A stretch of DNA of 64,000 bases, taken from the NCBI RefSeq assembly GCF_019039255.1, contig NZ_CP077062.1, positions 2,852,001 through 2,916,000 on the forward strand, written 5' to 3'. Under the pieces are notes generated by a model. The model was not told where the DNA came from and searched no databases. It saw only the letters and a program-made list of their open reading frames with translations. Below are positions 27,050-40,294 of the stretch, in pieces (position 1 is the first letter of the stretch; each line of letters begins with the position of its first letter). The stretch comes from Nocardioides panacis (lineage in GTDB: Bacteria > Actinomycetota > Actinomycetes > Propionibacteriales > Nocardioidaceae). Made by a program: the position numbers and the translations under genes.

Positions 27050-27856
27050 TCAGCGGCGCACGACGCTGGTGCGCGCCGGCTTGTCGTGGAGCGCCTGCCG
27101 CCTCCCGTCCCACAGCGGCCAGAGCCCGTCGAGCAGGGCGTAGCAGAAGCCGAGGAGCGGCCCGACGAGCGGCACCAGCGACACGAACGAGCTGCCGTTC
27201 TGCCCGACCCACCGGACCAGGACGGTGCCCCAGGGCAGCGGGCCCGGCGCCTCGCGGAGCCGCACCTCGATCCCCACCAGCAGCTTGCCCGGGGTCGCCG
27301 AGAACGCCTTGAGGAACCCGACGCCGTAGACGAACCCGACCGCCAGCGCGACCAGCCCGAACAGCGCGATCGGCCCGGCCACCGCGTCGGTGAACGCGCG
27401 GGCGTCCGGGGGCGGGGTCCCGGTCCGGGCCGCCTCGAGCGTGAGAGTCATGAACGTGGAGTAGGCCTCCCCCACGCGTCGCACGAAGGGCCAGCCCAGG
27501 AGCACGGTGAGCGCGAGGAGCAGCACCCCGTCCAGCAGGTACGCCGCCAGCCGGCGGCCCCACCCGGCCAGCAGCTGACCGTCCGGGGTGACGTAGCGGG
27601 AGACGTCCGGCGCCTCCACCTGCAGCTGCCCGACGCCGCCGTGCTGCTGGTGGTGCAGGGCGACCTGCTCGGCGTACGCCTCGGCCCTGCGCATCTGCTC
27701 GGCGTGCAGGCGGGCCTGCGACTCCTCCCGCTCCGCGCGCTTCGCCGGACGGGTGCGGGCGGTCCACGCCCGGCCGTCCCACCACCGCATCGTCGTCGGG
27801 TAGGCGGGATTGGCGGGAGCGGGGTCGGTGTACCAGCCCTCCGGCATCTCGGTCAT
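27050..27856 (-). CDS. DUF2510-RDD membrane protein
   Basis: 268 residues. It starts with a DUF2510 module (PEGWYTDPAP then MRWWDGRAWTARTR, 5-35), then a charged helical linker (about 38-75), then an RDD domain with three membrane segments (WGRRLAAYLLDGVLLLAL, about 97-114; a second near 160; a third near 230). RDD proteins are often linked to ion homeostasis or transport, but the function here is unknown. TAGGAT lies 8 bases before ATG 27856. Convergent with the ABC operon. Confidence 0.87.
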   Translation of the reverse strand: MTEMPEGWYTDPAPANPAYPTTMRWWDGRAWTARTRPAKRAEREESQARLHAEQMRRAEAYAEQVALHHQQHGGVGQLQVEAPDVSRYVTPDGQLLAGWGRRLAAYLLDGVLLLALTVLLGWPFVRRVGEAYSTFMTLTLEAARTGTPPPDARAFTDAVAGPIALFGLVALAVGFVYGVGFLKAFSATPGKLLVGIEVRLREAPGPLPWGTVLVRWVGQNGSSFVSLVPLVGPLLGFCYALLDGLWPLWDGRRQALHDKPARTSVVRR

Positions 27857-27902
27857 GGGGCGGGATCCTAGAGATCTCCGCCGGTCGTGTCCGGGGAACG
27901 GC

Positions 27903-31084
<3,182 letters not shown>

Positions 31085-31090
31085 GCCGGG

Positions 31091-31729
31091 TCAGGACAGC
31101 CGGGCGGAGACCTGCGCCGCGGCCGCGACCACCAGGGGTCCGACCACCGGGCCGTCGAGCTCGCCCAGTGACACGATGCCGACCGACGCCTCGAGCCCCT
31201 CGACGCCGAGCACCGGGGCTGCGACGCCGCGCGCGCCGGGCTGGATCTCCCCCACCGTCTCCACGTACGTCGCTGCGCCACCCTCCCCGCGGCCGAGCAG
31301 GATCGCCCGACCGGCGGCCCCCTGGTCCAGGGCGTGACGCGCGCCGACCCGGTAGGCCACGTGGTAGTCGGTCCAGCTGGGCTCGACGACCGCGATCGCC
31401 AGCGCCTCGCCCCCGTCCGCGACCGTGAGGTGCGCGGTGCAGCCGACCTCCTCGGCCAGCGACCGGAGCACCGGGCCGGCCAGCTCGCGCAGCACCGGCT
31501 GCAGCCCCCGGGCCAGCGCCAGGACGCCGAGCCCGACGTGCAGCCGCCCGCTCGCGTCGCGCCGGGCCAGGCCGTGCTGCTCGAGGGTGGCGACCAGCCG
31601 GTAGACCACGGTGCGGTTCACGCCGATCTCGGCGGCCAGCGCGGTGATGCTCATGCCACCGGGCGTGGCCGCCAGCGTCCGCAGGGCGCGCAGTCCGCGG
31701 TCCAGGGTCTGGGAGGTCTCCGCCGCCAT
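31091..31729 (-). CDS. IclR-family transcriptional regulator
   Basis: 212 residues. The winged helix is at 5-70 ([37 protein letters not shown]) and the GAF-like effector domain at 80-210. It is somewhat shorter than the usual 250 residues because the effector domain is compact. ATG 31729 lies 7 bases after TAGGTT. It is convergent with the xylulokinase gene, with only 6 bases between stops; the target is unknown. Confidence 0.85.
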   Translation of the reverse strand: MAAETSQTLDRGLRALRTLAATPGGMSITALAAEIGVNRTVVYRLVATLEQHGLARRDASGRLHVGLGVLALARGLQPVLRELAGPVLRSLAEEVGCTAHLTVADGGEALAIAVVEPSWTDYHVAYRVGARHALDQGAAGRAILLGRGEGGAATYVETVGEIQPGARGVAAPVLGVEGLEASVGIVSLGELDGPVVGPLVVAAAAQVSARLS

Positions 31730-31742
31730 GCGCCCGAACCTA
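31727..31742 (-). promoter_or_regulatory. Leaderless promoter of the IclR gene
   Basis: TAGGTT (31742-31737), 7 bases, ATG 31729. Confidence 0.5.
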
Positions 31743-31752
31743 TCGGACGCGG

Positions 31753-33552
31753 TCAGCTGCTCTTGCGCTTGGCGGCCCAGTCCCGGATCCGGTCGATCCG
31801 GCCCTGCAGCTGGGCGGCGGTCGCCACGGCGGCGGCCGGCCCGCCGCAGTCCTTGCGCAGCGCCGCGTGCGTGACCCCGTGCGGCTGGCCGGTGCGGTGG
31901 TTCCACGCCGCGACCAGGCCGTTCAGCTCGCGCCGCAGGGTGGCGAGCTGCTCGTGGGTCGAGACGTCGCGGACCACGTCCTCGGGCGTGGAGCGGGTCC
32001 GGCGCTGCAGCTTGGCGCGCTCGCTCTGCCGGGAGTGCAGCAGGTCGCGGACCTGGTCGGCCTCGAGCAGGCCCGGGATGCCGAGGAAGTCCATCTCCTC
32101 GTCGGAGCCGACGTGCACCTCGCCCTCGTGCCCGAACTCGCCGCCGTCGTAGAGCACCCGGTCGAACCGTGCCTCGGAGCCCATCGCCTCGAACGTGCCG
32201 AGCTCGTCGTCGCTGGCGCCCTCGGCGGCGTTGGCCTGGGCGAGCAGCTCGTCCTCGGCGGCGAAGATGTCGCCCTCGTCGTTGACCTTGCGCTTGAGCA
32301 CGTGGTCGCGCTGGACCTCCATCTCGGAGGCGAAGCCGAGCAGGTTCGGGACCGAGGGCAGGAACACCGACGCGGTCTCGCCGCGCCGCCGGGCCCGCAC
32401 GAACCGGCCGACGGCCTGGGCGAAGAACAGCGGGGTGGACGTCCGGGTGGCGTAGACCCCCACGGCCAGCCGGGGTACGTCGACGCCCTCGGACACCATC
32501 CGCACCGCAACCATCCACCGGTCGTCGCCCTCGGCGTAGGCGGCGATCCGCTTCGAGGCGGCCTTCTCGTCCGACAGCACGACGGTCGGCCGTTCGCCGG
32601 TGATCGTCTTGAGCAGCGCGGCGTAGGCCCGGGCGGAGTCCTGGTCGGAGGCGATCACCATCGCCCCGGCGTCGGGCACGTGGCGCCGTACCTCGGTGAG
32701 CCGCTTGTCCGCGGCGGCGAGCACCGAGGGCATCCACGCCCCGGTCGGGTCGAGCGCGGTGCGCAGCGCCTGCGAGGTGAGGTCCTTGGTGAGCGGTTCG
32801 CCGAGCCGCGCCGAGATCTCGTCGCCGGCGCGGGTGCGCCACTGCATCTCGCCGCTGTAGGCCATGAACAGCACCGGGCGGACCACGTGGTCGGCGAGCG
32901 CCTGGGCGTAGCCGTAGGTGTAGTCCGCGACACTGCGCCCGACGCCGTCGGGGTCCGGGGTGTAGGACACGAACGGGATCGGGTTGATGTCGGAGCGGAA
33001 CGGCGTGCCGGTCAGCGCGAGGCGGCGCTGGGCCGGCTCGAAGGCCTCGCGCACCGCGTCGCCCCACGACATCGCGTCGCCGGCGTGGTGCACCTCGTCG
33101 AGGATCACCAGCGTCTTGAACCGCTCCGTGCGGATCCGGTGCGCGAGCGGGTTGACCGCGACGCCCGCGTAGGTCACCGCGACCCCGACGTAGTCCTGGC
33201 TGGTCCGGCCCTTCTTGCCGGAGTACGTCGGGTCGATCGGGATGCCGGCGCGCGCGGCGGCCTCGGCCCACTGGGTCTTGAGGTGCTCGGTCGGGGCCAC
33301 GACGGTCACCCGGTCGACGACCCGGCGCGAGAGCAGCTCGGCGGCCACGGTGAGCGCGAAGGTGGTCTTGCCGGCGCCCGGGGTGGCGACCGCCAGGAAG
33401 TCCTTGGGGTTCGCGGTGAAGTACGACTCGAGCGCGGCGGTCTGCCAGGCCCGCAGCTTGGTGGCCGTGCCCCAGGCGGCGCGGTCGGGGTAGGCCGGGG
33501 GGAGCTCCTTGGGCGGAGCGGGAACGAGGCCGGGGAGTTCGGAGTCAGTCAC
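31753..33552 (-). CDS. DEAD/DEAH-box (SF2) helicase
   Basis: 599 residues. Motif I is ATPGAGKTTF (about 55-64), motif II DEVHH (DEVH box), motif III LTGTPFRS, and the second RecA domain has SEGVDVPRL and the arginine finger region QAVGRFVRARRRG. After about residue 450 an acidic insertion precedes a basic C-terminal region (RRTRSTPEDVVRD). This architecture is a common actinobacterial helicase, likely acting on DNA or RNA, role undefined. GTG 33552 is the start; DUF3039 lies 48 bases upstream. Confidence 0.9.
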   Translation of the reverse strand: MTDSELPGLVPAPPKELPPAYPDRAAWGTATKLRAWQTAALESYFTANPKDFLAVATPGAGKTTFALTVAAELLSRRVVDRVTVVAPTEHLKTQWAEAAARAGIPIDPTYSGKKGRTSQDYVGVAVTYAGVAVNPLAHRIRTERFKTLVILDEVHHAGDAMSWGDAVREAFEPAQRRLALTGTPFRSDINPIPFVSYTPDPDGVGRSVADYTYGYAQALADHVVRPVLFMAYSGEMQWRTRAGDEISARLGEPLTKDLTSQALRTALDPTGAWMPSVLAAADKRLTEVRRHVPDAGAMVIASDQDSARAYAALLKTITGERPTVVLSDEKAASKRIAAYAEGDDRWMVAVRMVSEGVDVPRLAVGVYATRTSTPLFFAQAVGRFVRARRRGETASVFLPSVPNLLGFASEMEVQRDHVLKRKVNDEGDIFAAEDELLAQANAAEGASDDELGTFEAMGSEARFDRVLYDGGEFGHEGEVHVGSDEEMDFLGIPGLLEADQVRDLLHSRQSERAKLQRRTRSTPEDVVRDVSTHEQLATLRRELNGLVAAWNHRTGQPHGVTHAALRKDCGGPAAAVATAAQLQGRIDRIRDWAAKRKSS

Positions 33553-33600
33553 GTCTCTCGCGGAGGGGGTGCGTGGGTCAGCAGGGCGGAGGCGGAGCGG

Positions 33601-33852
33601 TTACTCCTCGTCGTCCTTCCGGAGGTTCTCCCACGCGTCCTTGCACTCCGGGCAGACCGGGTACTTCTCCGGGTCCCGGCTCGGCACCCACGTCTTGCCG
33701 CACAGCGCGACGACGGGCGTGCCCATCACCATCGCCTCGGTGAGCTTGTCCTTCTCGACGTAGTGCGAGAAGCGCTCGTGGTCACCGTCGTCGGTCGGCA
33801 GGGTCCGACGATCCTCGATCGTCTCGGCTCCGGGGCTCATCTGGGTGCTCAC
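33601..33852 (-). CDS. DUF3039 family protein
   Basis: 83 residues. It matches actinobacterial DUF3039: a conserved FSHYVEKDKLTEAMVMGTPV core, CGKTWVPSRDPEKYPVC and CPECK, giving a likely zinc site from Cys residues. Usually found beside the helicase, as here. Function unknown. Start GTG 33852 follows TAGACT by 8 bases. Confidence 0.88.
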   Translation of the reverse strand: MSTQMSPGAETIEDRRTLPTDDGDHERFSHYVEKDKLTEAMVMGTPVVALCGKTWVPSRDPEKYPVCPECKDAWENLRKDDEE

Positions 33853-33869
33853 GGTGACCGAGTCTAACG

Positions 33870-34448
33870 TCAGTTCAAGGTCGGGTCGGCGGGTTGGGTG
33901 GACACCCAGGCCAGCTCGCCCGGCTGCCGGCGCAGCACCCGCATCCACAGACCGGCCGGGTCGGTGCCGAACAGGTCCTCGGCCAGGGACGGCACGACGT
34001 ACCAGGACCCCTCGGCGATCTCCTCCCGGAGCTGCTCGTCCCCCCCCACCCGGCGTACCCGGCGAACACCCGCATCCCGGTCAGGGCCGGCGCGACGATC
34101 TCGGTGGGCGTGTCGAGGTCCACGATCCCCACGTCGTCGTACAGCCGGCGGAAGCCCACCGGCTCGACGTTCGGGTCGACGCCGTAGGTCATCGAGGCGC
34201 CGACCGCGAGCGCCGAGTCGGTGCTGACCGGGCCGCCCTGGAACAGCACGTCGGGGGTGCGCACCACGTCGTCCCAGCCGGGCAGCACGTCGCTGACCAG
34301 CACCGTCGAGGGCCGGTTCAGGACCACCCCGAGCGCGCCGTTGTCGTCGAGGTCGAGGACCAGGACGACCGTGTGCTCGAAGTTGGGGTCCAGCAGGGCC
34401 GGGGTGGCGACCAGCAGGTCGCCGACGCGCAGGCGCGCAGCCCTGTGG

Positions 34449-34456
<8 letters not shown>
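33870..34456 (-). pseudogene. YqgE/AlgH family gene with a frameshift
   Basis: About 194 residues when repaired. The first frame (34456 to about 34047) carries VGDLLVATPALLDPNFEHTV, GVVLNRPST and FQGGPVSTDS; the second frame, read to TGA at 33870, continues with EQLREEIAEGSWYVV, MRVLRRQPGELAWVS and ends PADPTLN. The break is in a run of eight C (34040-34047); six would give the family pattern WGxxQL. Function of YqgE/AlgH is poorly defined. Its start overlaps the malic enzyme stop by 8 bases. Probably a base-call error in a long homopolymer. Confidence 0.82.
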
Positions 34457-35885
<1,429 letters not shown>

Positions 35886-35899
35886 CGTGCCACGTCCGG

Positions 35900-36364
35900 T
35901 CAGGCTGCCTGGTGCACCGTCGTCCGTGCCCGCTCCTCGAGCCGCTCCCCGACGCGTACGGCGGCCACGTCGGCGCCGTACGCCAGGCCGGCCAGCACCG
36001 CGAGCATCGCGGCCTCCTTGCGGTGCGCCCGCTCGAGCGTCTCGCCGACCTCGGGGCTCGCCGGTGCGGCCCGCTGCTCGTCGAGGACCCGGCGGACTCC
36101 CGCGAGCCCGGTGGCGGCGTCGCGCCAGCCGGAGACCACCGCGGACTCCAGGTCGTCGGGCTGGTCCTGGAGGGCGCGCTCGATGCTGCCGGCCAGGCGG
36201 GTGTGCCAGCGCAGCTGGAGGGCGGCGACCAGGTGGTGGGCGTCGCCGAAGGCCTCGGTGACGCCGGGCAGCTCCGTCGGGAGCACCCCGTCGCGGCGGG
36301 CCTCGGCCTCGGCCACGACGTCGCGGAGAACGTCTCCGCGGTGGTGGAAAGCATCCCAGGTCAT
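35900..36364 (-). CDS. Unknown helical protein divergent from TetR
   Basis: 154 residues, almost entirely helical, no cysteine, no membrane segment except a weakly hydrophobic stretch around AAMLAVLAGLAYGADVA (about 117-133). AAGGAG lies 6 bases before ATG 36364. I do not recognise a family. The divergent position to a TetR regulator, with three operator copies in between, indicates it is probably the regulated target. Confidence 0.7.
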   Translation of the reverse strand: MTWDAFHHRGDVLRDVVAEAEARRDGVLPTELPGVTEAFGDAHHLVAALQLRWHTRLAGSIERALQDQPDDLESAVVSGWRDAATGLAGVRRVLDEQRAAPASPEVGETLERAHRKEAAMLAVLAGLAYGADVAAVRVGERLEERARTTVHQAA

Positions 36365-36381
36365 GGACTGCTCCTTTCTCA

Positions 36382-36428
36382 CATACCGTTGGTACGTACT
36401 CAGAGTACGTTTACATACTCTCGGTATG
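36382..36428. promoter_or_regulatory. Three tandem TetR operators
   Basis: Three 15-bp palindromes of the form CRTAC-N5-GTAYG: 36382-36396 (CATACCGTTGGTACG), 36395-36409 (CGTACTCAGAGTACG) and 36414-36428 (CATACTCTCGGTATG). They lie between the divergent 36364 gene and the TetR gene (36471). The middle one extends to the 17-bp ACGTACTC-A-GAGTACGT. Confidence 0.75.
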
Positions 36429-36458
36429 CAAGCGGGCGTCGGACCGGGCAGGCCCCCC

Positions 36459-36473
36459 TATGCTCGGGGGATG
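36459..36473 (+). promoter_or_regulatory. Leaderless promoter of the TetR gene
   Basis: TATGCT (36459-36464), 6 bases, ATG 36471. It lies 31 bases from the last operator copy. Confidence 0.5.
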
Positions 36474-37184
36474 ACCGCGAAGGCCGCGCTGCGCAAGGTG
36501 TCCGGCACCTCCCGCCGCCAGGAGTACTCCGCCTCCACCCGCCGCGCCCTGGTGGAGGTGGCCACCGACCTGTTCACCGACCGCGGCTACGCCGGGACCA
36601 GCCTCGACGAGATCGTCGCGGGCGCGCGGGTCACCAAGGGTGCGCTCTACCACCACTTCAGCGGCAAGCAGGCGCTGTTCGAGTCCGTGTTCGAGAAGGT
36701 CGAGGAGCGGGCCGCCAAGGACATCCAGCACGCCGTCCGCGGGCACCGCGACCCGTGGGAGAAGGCGCTGGGCGGGCTGCGGGCGTTCCTCGAGGTGCTC
36801 CAGGAGCCCCGCTACCGGCGCATCGTGATCGCCGACGGCCCCGCGGTCCTGGGCTACGAGAAGTACCGCGAGCAGGAGGAGCGCACGACCTTCGGGATCG
36901 TCCAGGAGATCGTCTCCGCGGTCCTCGCGACCTACGAGCTCGAGGCGAGCATGGTCGAGACGTTCAGCCGGGTGTTCTTCGGCGCGATGTCGGCGGCCGG
37001 TGCGGCGGTGTCGACCGCCGAGGACCCGCGCCGGGCGAGCGAGGAGGTGGAGGCCGCGATCGCCTACATCCTGGCCGGCCTGCGGGCGATGGCCGAGTCC
37101 GGCGCCCCGATCCCCCGGCCCGCCGACCTCGCCCCCGTCGCGCCGCGGCACGACGACGGGGACGAGCCGGGCGAGGTGTCCTGA
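36471..37184 (+). CDS. TetR-family transcriptional regulator
   Basis: 237 residues. The DNA-binding domain covers about 22-70 (RRALVEVATDLFTDRGYAGT, then ARVTKGALYHHFSGKQALF); the C-terminal ligand domain is helical (about 80-215) and ends in an acidic tail. Three matching palindromes in the intergenic region point to autoregulation and control of the divergent gene. The ligand is unknown. Confidence 0.9.
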   Translation: MTAKAALRKVSGTSRRQEYSASTRRALVEVATDLFTDRGYAGTSLDEIVAGARVTKGALYHHFSGKQALFESVFEKVEERAAKDIQHAVRGHRDPWEKALGGLRAFLEVLQEPRYRRIVIADGPAVLGYEKYREQEERTTFGIVQEIVSAVLATYELEASMVETFSRVFFGAMSAAGAAVSTAEDPRRASEEVEAAIAYILAGLRAMAESGAPIPRPADLAPVAPRHDDGDEPGEVS

Positions 37185-37188
37185 GGCC

Positions 37189-37226
37189 GGCTACCCGGCT
37201 ACCCGGCTACCCGGCTGCCCGGCTAC
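37189..37226. repeat. 8-bp tandem repeat at the TetR/DUF3048 junction
   Basis: GGCTACCC three times (37189-37212), one variant GGCTGCCC (37213-37220) and a partial GGCTAC (37221-37226). The last unit contains the stop codon of the convergent DUF3048 gene. A microsatellite that could vary in length between strains. Confidence 0.75.
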
Positions 37227-38278
37227 TTGGTGATGGTGACGTTGCCGCCGCTCTGCGGCACGAGCTCCACCCAGGTGTGCCCGGCCGGGACCGGCAGCTT
37301 GCCGGCCCTGGTGCTCAACGAGACCGTCGAGTCCAGCGACTTCTTCCAGGTGCCGCGCACGACCCGGCCGCCGTGGAAGAGCATCGCGCTCCCGCTGCCG
37401 GTGAACTTCGTCTCCGGCACCGGGTTGCCCGCCGGGTCCTTGTAGCCCGCGTCGCCCACCCGCACCCGCAGCACCAGGACGTTGTCGGGCCGGAACTGGT
37501 CGCCGGAGGCGGCGAAGCTGTTCTGGTTGGTGTACTTCCCGCCGGCGAACGTCCAGTTCGTGGTGTGGCCGCCGGAGAACGTCGCGGCCAGGCCCTTGGC
37601 GGGCTGCCCCTTGGGCAGGTCCTTCGCCGAGCCGAACGGCAGGTAGCTGTCGACCCGGTCCTTGGCCTTCACCTGGTGGCTGAGCTTCTTGAGGTCCATG
37701 AACAGGTTGTACGGCGCCGAGCGGCTCGTGTCGCGGCTGTAGCCGGTCGCGCCCTCGGTGAACGACGTGATCCCGGCGTCCTTGATGCGACGCACCGTCG
37801 GGGGCGCCCCGCCGCTGGCGACCAGGACCGCCTTGGCGGGCTTCACGATGCCGATGTCGGTGGCGCGCATCGAGCGGACCGGGCCCACCCGGTTCGGGAC
37901 GTGCTTGTAGAAGAACACCGCCAGGCGCGTGCTGCCGCCCTCGACGAGCTCCTCGGTGATCAGGTCCGCCCGGCCCAGGCCCTGCTGCGGGCTGCTGCTC
38001 GCGGTGTTGTCGATCTTCACGATCATCACCGGGTGGCGCGGGGTCTTCCCCTTCGCCGGCTCGCCGGTCAGCGGCCACTCGCCGGCCACGGTCAGGCCCT
38101 GCGCGGTCTCCTGCGCGTCGGGCGTGCCGTTGCCGTTCGCGTCCGCGGTGGAGTCCTTGTTGCAGCCGGACAGCGCCAGCGCGGCGGTCAGCCCGAGGGC
38201 CACCAGGACGGGTCCGCGACGCCGGCGGGCGCGCGAATCATGAGTGAATGCATCGATGCGGGGGGAATTGCCAACCAT
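37223..38278 (-). CDS. DUF3048 (YerB-like) lipoprotein
   Basis: 351 residues. A basic start and hydrophobic segment end in ALALSGC (Cys near 39), a lipobox. The DUF3048 pattern follows: HPVMIVKIDNTASSSPQQGL, LITEELVEGGSTRLAVFFY, VGPVRSMRATD, then a second lobe with YTNQNSFAASG and GTWKKS. Anchored on the outer side of the membrane; function unknown. It ends within the 8-bp tandem repeat. Confidence 0.87.
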   Translation of the reverse strand: MVGNSPRIDAFTHDSRARRRRGPVLVALGLTAALALSGCNKDSTADANGNGTPDAQETAQGLTVAGEWPLTGEPAKGKTPRHPVMIVKIDNTASSSPQQGLGRADLITEELVEGGSTRLAVFFYKHVPNRVGPVRSMRATDIGIVKPAKAVLVASGGAPPTVRRIKDAGITSFTEGATGYSRDTSRSAPYNLFMDLKKLSHQVKAKDRVDSYLPFGSAKDLPKGQPAKGLAATFSGGHTTNWTFAGGKYTNQNSFAASGDQFRPDNVLVLRVRVGDAGYKDPAGNPVPETKFTGSGSAMLFHGGRVVRGTWKKSLDSTVSLSTRAGKLPVPAGHTWVELVPQSGGNVTITK

Positions 38279-38348
38279 GCGAACCAGTGTGGCGCAGGGA
38301 GAGGCCGTCCCGGTCGACCACCCCTCCCCGCGCGCGTGTCGCGACCGG

Positions 38349-39104
38349 TCAGATCTTGGCGCCGCCGTCGACGTACAGCGTCTGGCCGGTGATGAACGAC
38401 GCCTCGTCGCTGCACAGGAACGCGGCGGTGGCCGCGATGTCGGCCGGCTGCCCGACCCGGCGCACGGGGGTGGCCGCGGCGGCCGCCTCGCGGTAGGCCT
38501 CCGGCTCCATGCCGACCCGGCGCGCGGTGGCGTCGGTCATGTCGGTGACGATGAAGCCGGGGGCGATCGCGTTGACGTTCACGCCGAACGGGCCGAGCTC
38601 GATGGCCAGCGTACGGGTGAAGCCCTGCAGGCCCATCTTGGCGGCCGAGTAGTTCGCCTGGCCGCGGTTGCCGAGGGCGGAGACCGAGGAGAGGTTCAGG
38701 ATCTTCCCGTACTTCGCCTTCACCATGTGCTTCTGCACCTCGCGGCTCATCAGGAAGCTGCCCTTGAGGTGCACGCCCATGACGGCGTCCCAGTCCTCCT
38801 CGGTCATCTTGAAGAGCAGGTTGTCGCGGGTGACGCCGGCGTTGTTGACCAGCACGTCGACCTGGCCGAGCTGCTCGACGACCGAGGCGACGGCCGCCTC
38901 GACCGACGCGGCGTCGGAGACGTTGCAGGCCACGCCGATCGCCTGCGCGGCGCCCAGGCCGGCGGCGGTCGCGGCGGCGGACTCCTGGTCCAGGTCGAGG
39001 ACGGCGACGGCCGCCCCCTCGTCGGCGAACCGCCGGGCGGTGGCGGCCCCGATCCCGCGGGCGGCTCCGGTGACGACTGCGACACGGCCTTCGTAGCGGC
39101 TCAT
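38349..39104 (-). CDS. fabG: SDR-family 3-oxoacyl-ACP reductase-like enzyme
   Basis: 251 residues. Classical SDR: cofactor motif TGAARGIG (13-20), NNAG (about 88-91), catalytic Ser in LNLSSVSA, YSAAK (Tyr/Lys), and FITGQTLYVDGG at the end. An Asp after the second strand (AVLDLD) hints at NAD preference, whereas housekeeping FabG uses NADPH, so acetoacetyl-CoA reductase (PhaB-like) is an alternative. AGGAG lies 9 bases before ATG 39104. Confidence 0.85.
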   Translation of the reverse strand: MSRYEGRVAVVTGAARGIGAATARRFADEGAAVAVLDLDQESAAATAAGLGAAQAIGVACNVSDAASVEAAVASVVEQLGQVDVLVNNAGVTRDNLLFKMTEEDWDAVMGVHLKGSFLMSREVQKHMVKAKYGKILNLSSVSALGNRGQANYSAAKMGLQGFTRTLAIELGPFGVNVNAIAPGFIVTDMTDATARRVGMEPEAYREAAAAATPVRRVGQPADIAATAAFLCSDEASFITGQTLYVDGGAKI

Positions 39105-39226
39105 CGGGCTTGTCTCCTCCTGGGTTCGATGCGGCACACGGACGGTTTGTGCCGGTGCCGCGCCCACTCTAAAGTGCGGTGCAGGGGGTCGAACGGGCGG
39201 ATGCCGGGATGGCGGCTCCCGGAAAG

Positions 39227-39241
39227 TAGGATCCTCGAGTG
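39227..39241 (+). promoter_or_regulatory. Leaderless promoter of the PAP2 gene
   Basis: TAGGAT (39227-39232), 6 bases, GTG 39239. Confidence 0.5.
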
Positions 39242-40294
39242 AGAACAGGTGGCTTCCGTTTCGCCGTCGTCCTGTCCCTGGCCCTGGCGGCCGCGGCGGT
39301 CGCGGTGGCCCTGACGTACCACCTCCCGCTGCGGGACCCCGACGGCGTGGCCGTGCCCACCTACGTCCGGCTCCCGATCATCCTGCTGCTGGCCTTCCTC
39401 ACCGACGTGGTGCCGCGCGCCCTGTGGCGCGGCCGCTCGCTGGCGCGGCTGCCCCGCACCCTGGTCGCCGTGGTGCGCGAGCGCTGGCCCTGGGAGCACG
39501 TGCGGTTCGCGCTGGTCGGCCTCGGGGCGTGGTACCTCACCTACGCCGCGTTCCGGAACCTCAAGAGCTTCGTGCCGTTCGTGAACCGCAACCTGTGGGA
39601 CAGCACGCTGGCCCACCTGGACCGGATCCTGTTCCTCGGCCACGACCCCGCGACGCTGCTGCACAGCCTGTTCGGGGTCGGCGCCGCCGCCGAGGTGTTC
39701 TCCTTCGTGTACGTCGCGTGGATCGTGTTCGTGCCGTTCTCGCTGGTCGTCGCGCTCGTCTGGTCGCGCGACCGGACCGGCGGGTCGTGGTACGTCACGG
39801 CGGTGGCGGTCGACTGGGTGCTCGGCGTGGCGACGTACTTCCTGGTGCCGACGCTCGGCCCGGTCTACGCCCAGTCCCAGGACTTCGTCGCGCTGCCGCA
39901 CACCTACGTCAGCACGCTCCAGGACGCGATGATCCAGGACCGCTACACCGTGCTCTACGACCCGTTCGCGACCCACGCCGTGCAGACGATCGCGGCGTTC
40001 GCCTCCCTGCACGTCGGGATCATGGTCACCGTCTGCCTGATGGCCGAGCTGCTGCACATGAAGCGCTGGGTCCGGGTGGCGATGTGGGTGTTCCTCGCGG
40101 TGACGGTCCTCGCCACGGTCTACCTCGGCTGGCACTACTTCGTGGACACCGTCGGGGGCGCGGTGCTCGGCGCGGCCGGCGTCTGGATCGCCGCGCTCGG
40201 CACCGGCAACCACGAGCGCGGACGTCCGCGGCTCAAGGTCCGCGAGCCCGAGCCGGCCCACGAGCGTCAGCCGGTCTCCGCCCAGCCCAGGTAG
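39239..40294 (+). CDS. PAP2-superfamily membrane phosphatase/transferase
   Basis: 351 residues with about six membrane helices. The lipid-phosphatase active-site pieces are FASLHVGIM (Ser/His) and YLGWHYFVDTVGG (His and Asp), in the order of the inositol-phosphotransferase-like PAP2 group (PAP2_3). It probably acts on a polyprenyl or glycerolipid phosphate at the outer face of the membrane. Its last 28 bases overlap the convergent methyltransferase gene. Confidence 0.85.
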   Translation: MRTGGFRFAVVLSLALAAAAVAVALTYHLPLRDPDGVAVPTYVRLPIILLLAFLTDVVPRALWRGRSLARLPRTLVAVVRERWPWEHVRFALVGLGAWYLTYAAFRNLKSFVPFVNRNLWDSTLAHLDRILFLGHDPATLLHSLFGVGAAAEVFSFVYVAWIVFVPFSLVVALVWSRDRTGGSWYVTAVAVDWVLGVATYFLVPTLGPVYAQSQDFVALPHTYVSTLQDAMIQDRYTVLYDPFATHAVQTIAAFASLHVGIMVTVCLMAELLHMKRWVRVAMWVFLAVTVLATVYLGWHYFVDTVGGAVLGAAGVWIAALGTGNHERGRPRLKVREPEPAHERQPVSAQPR

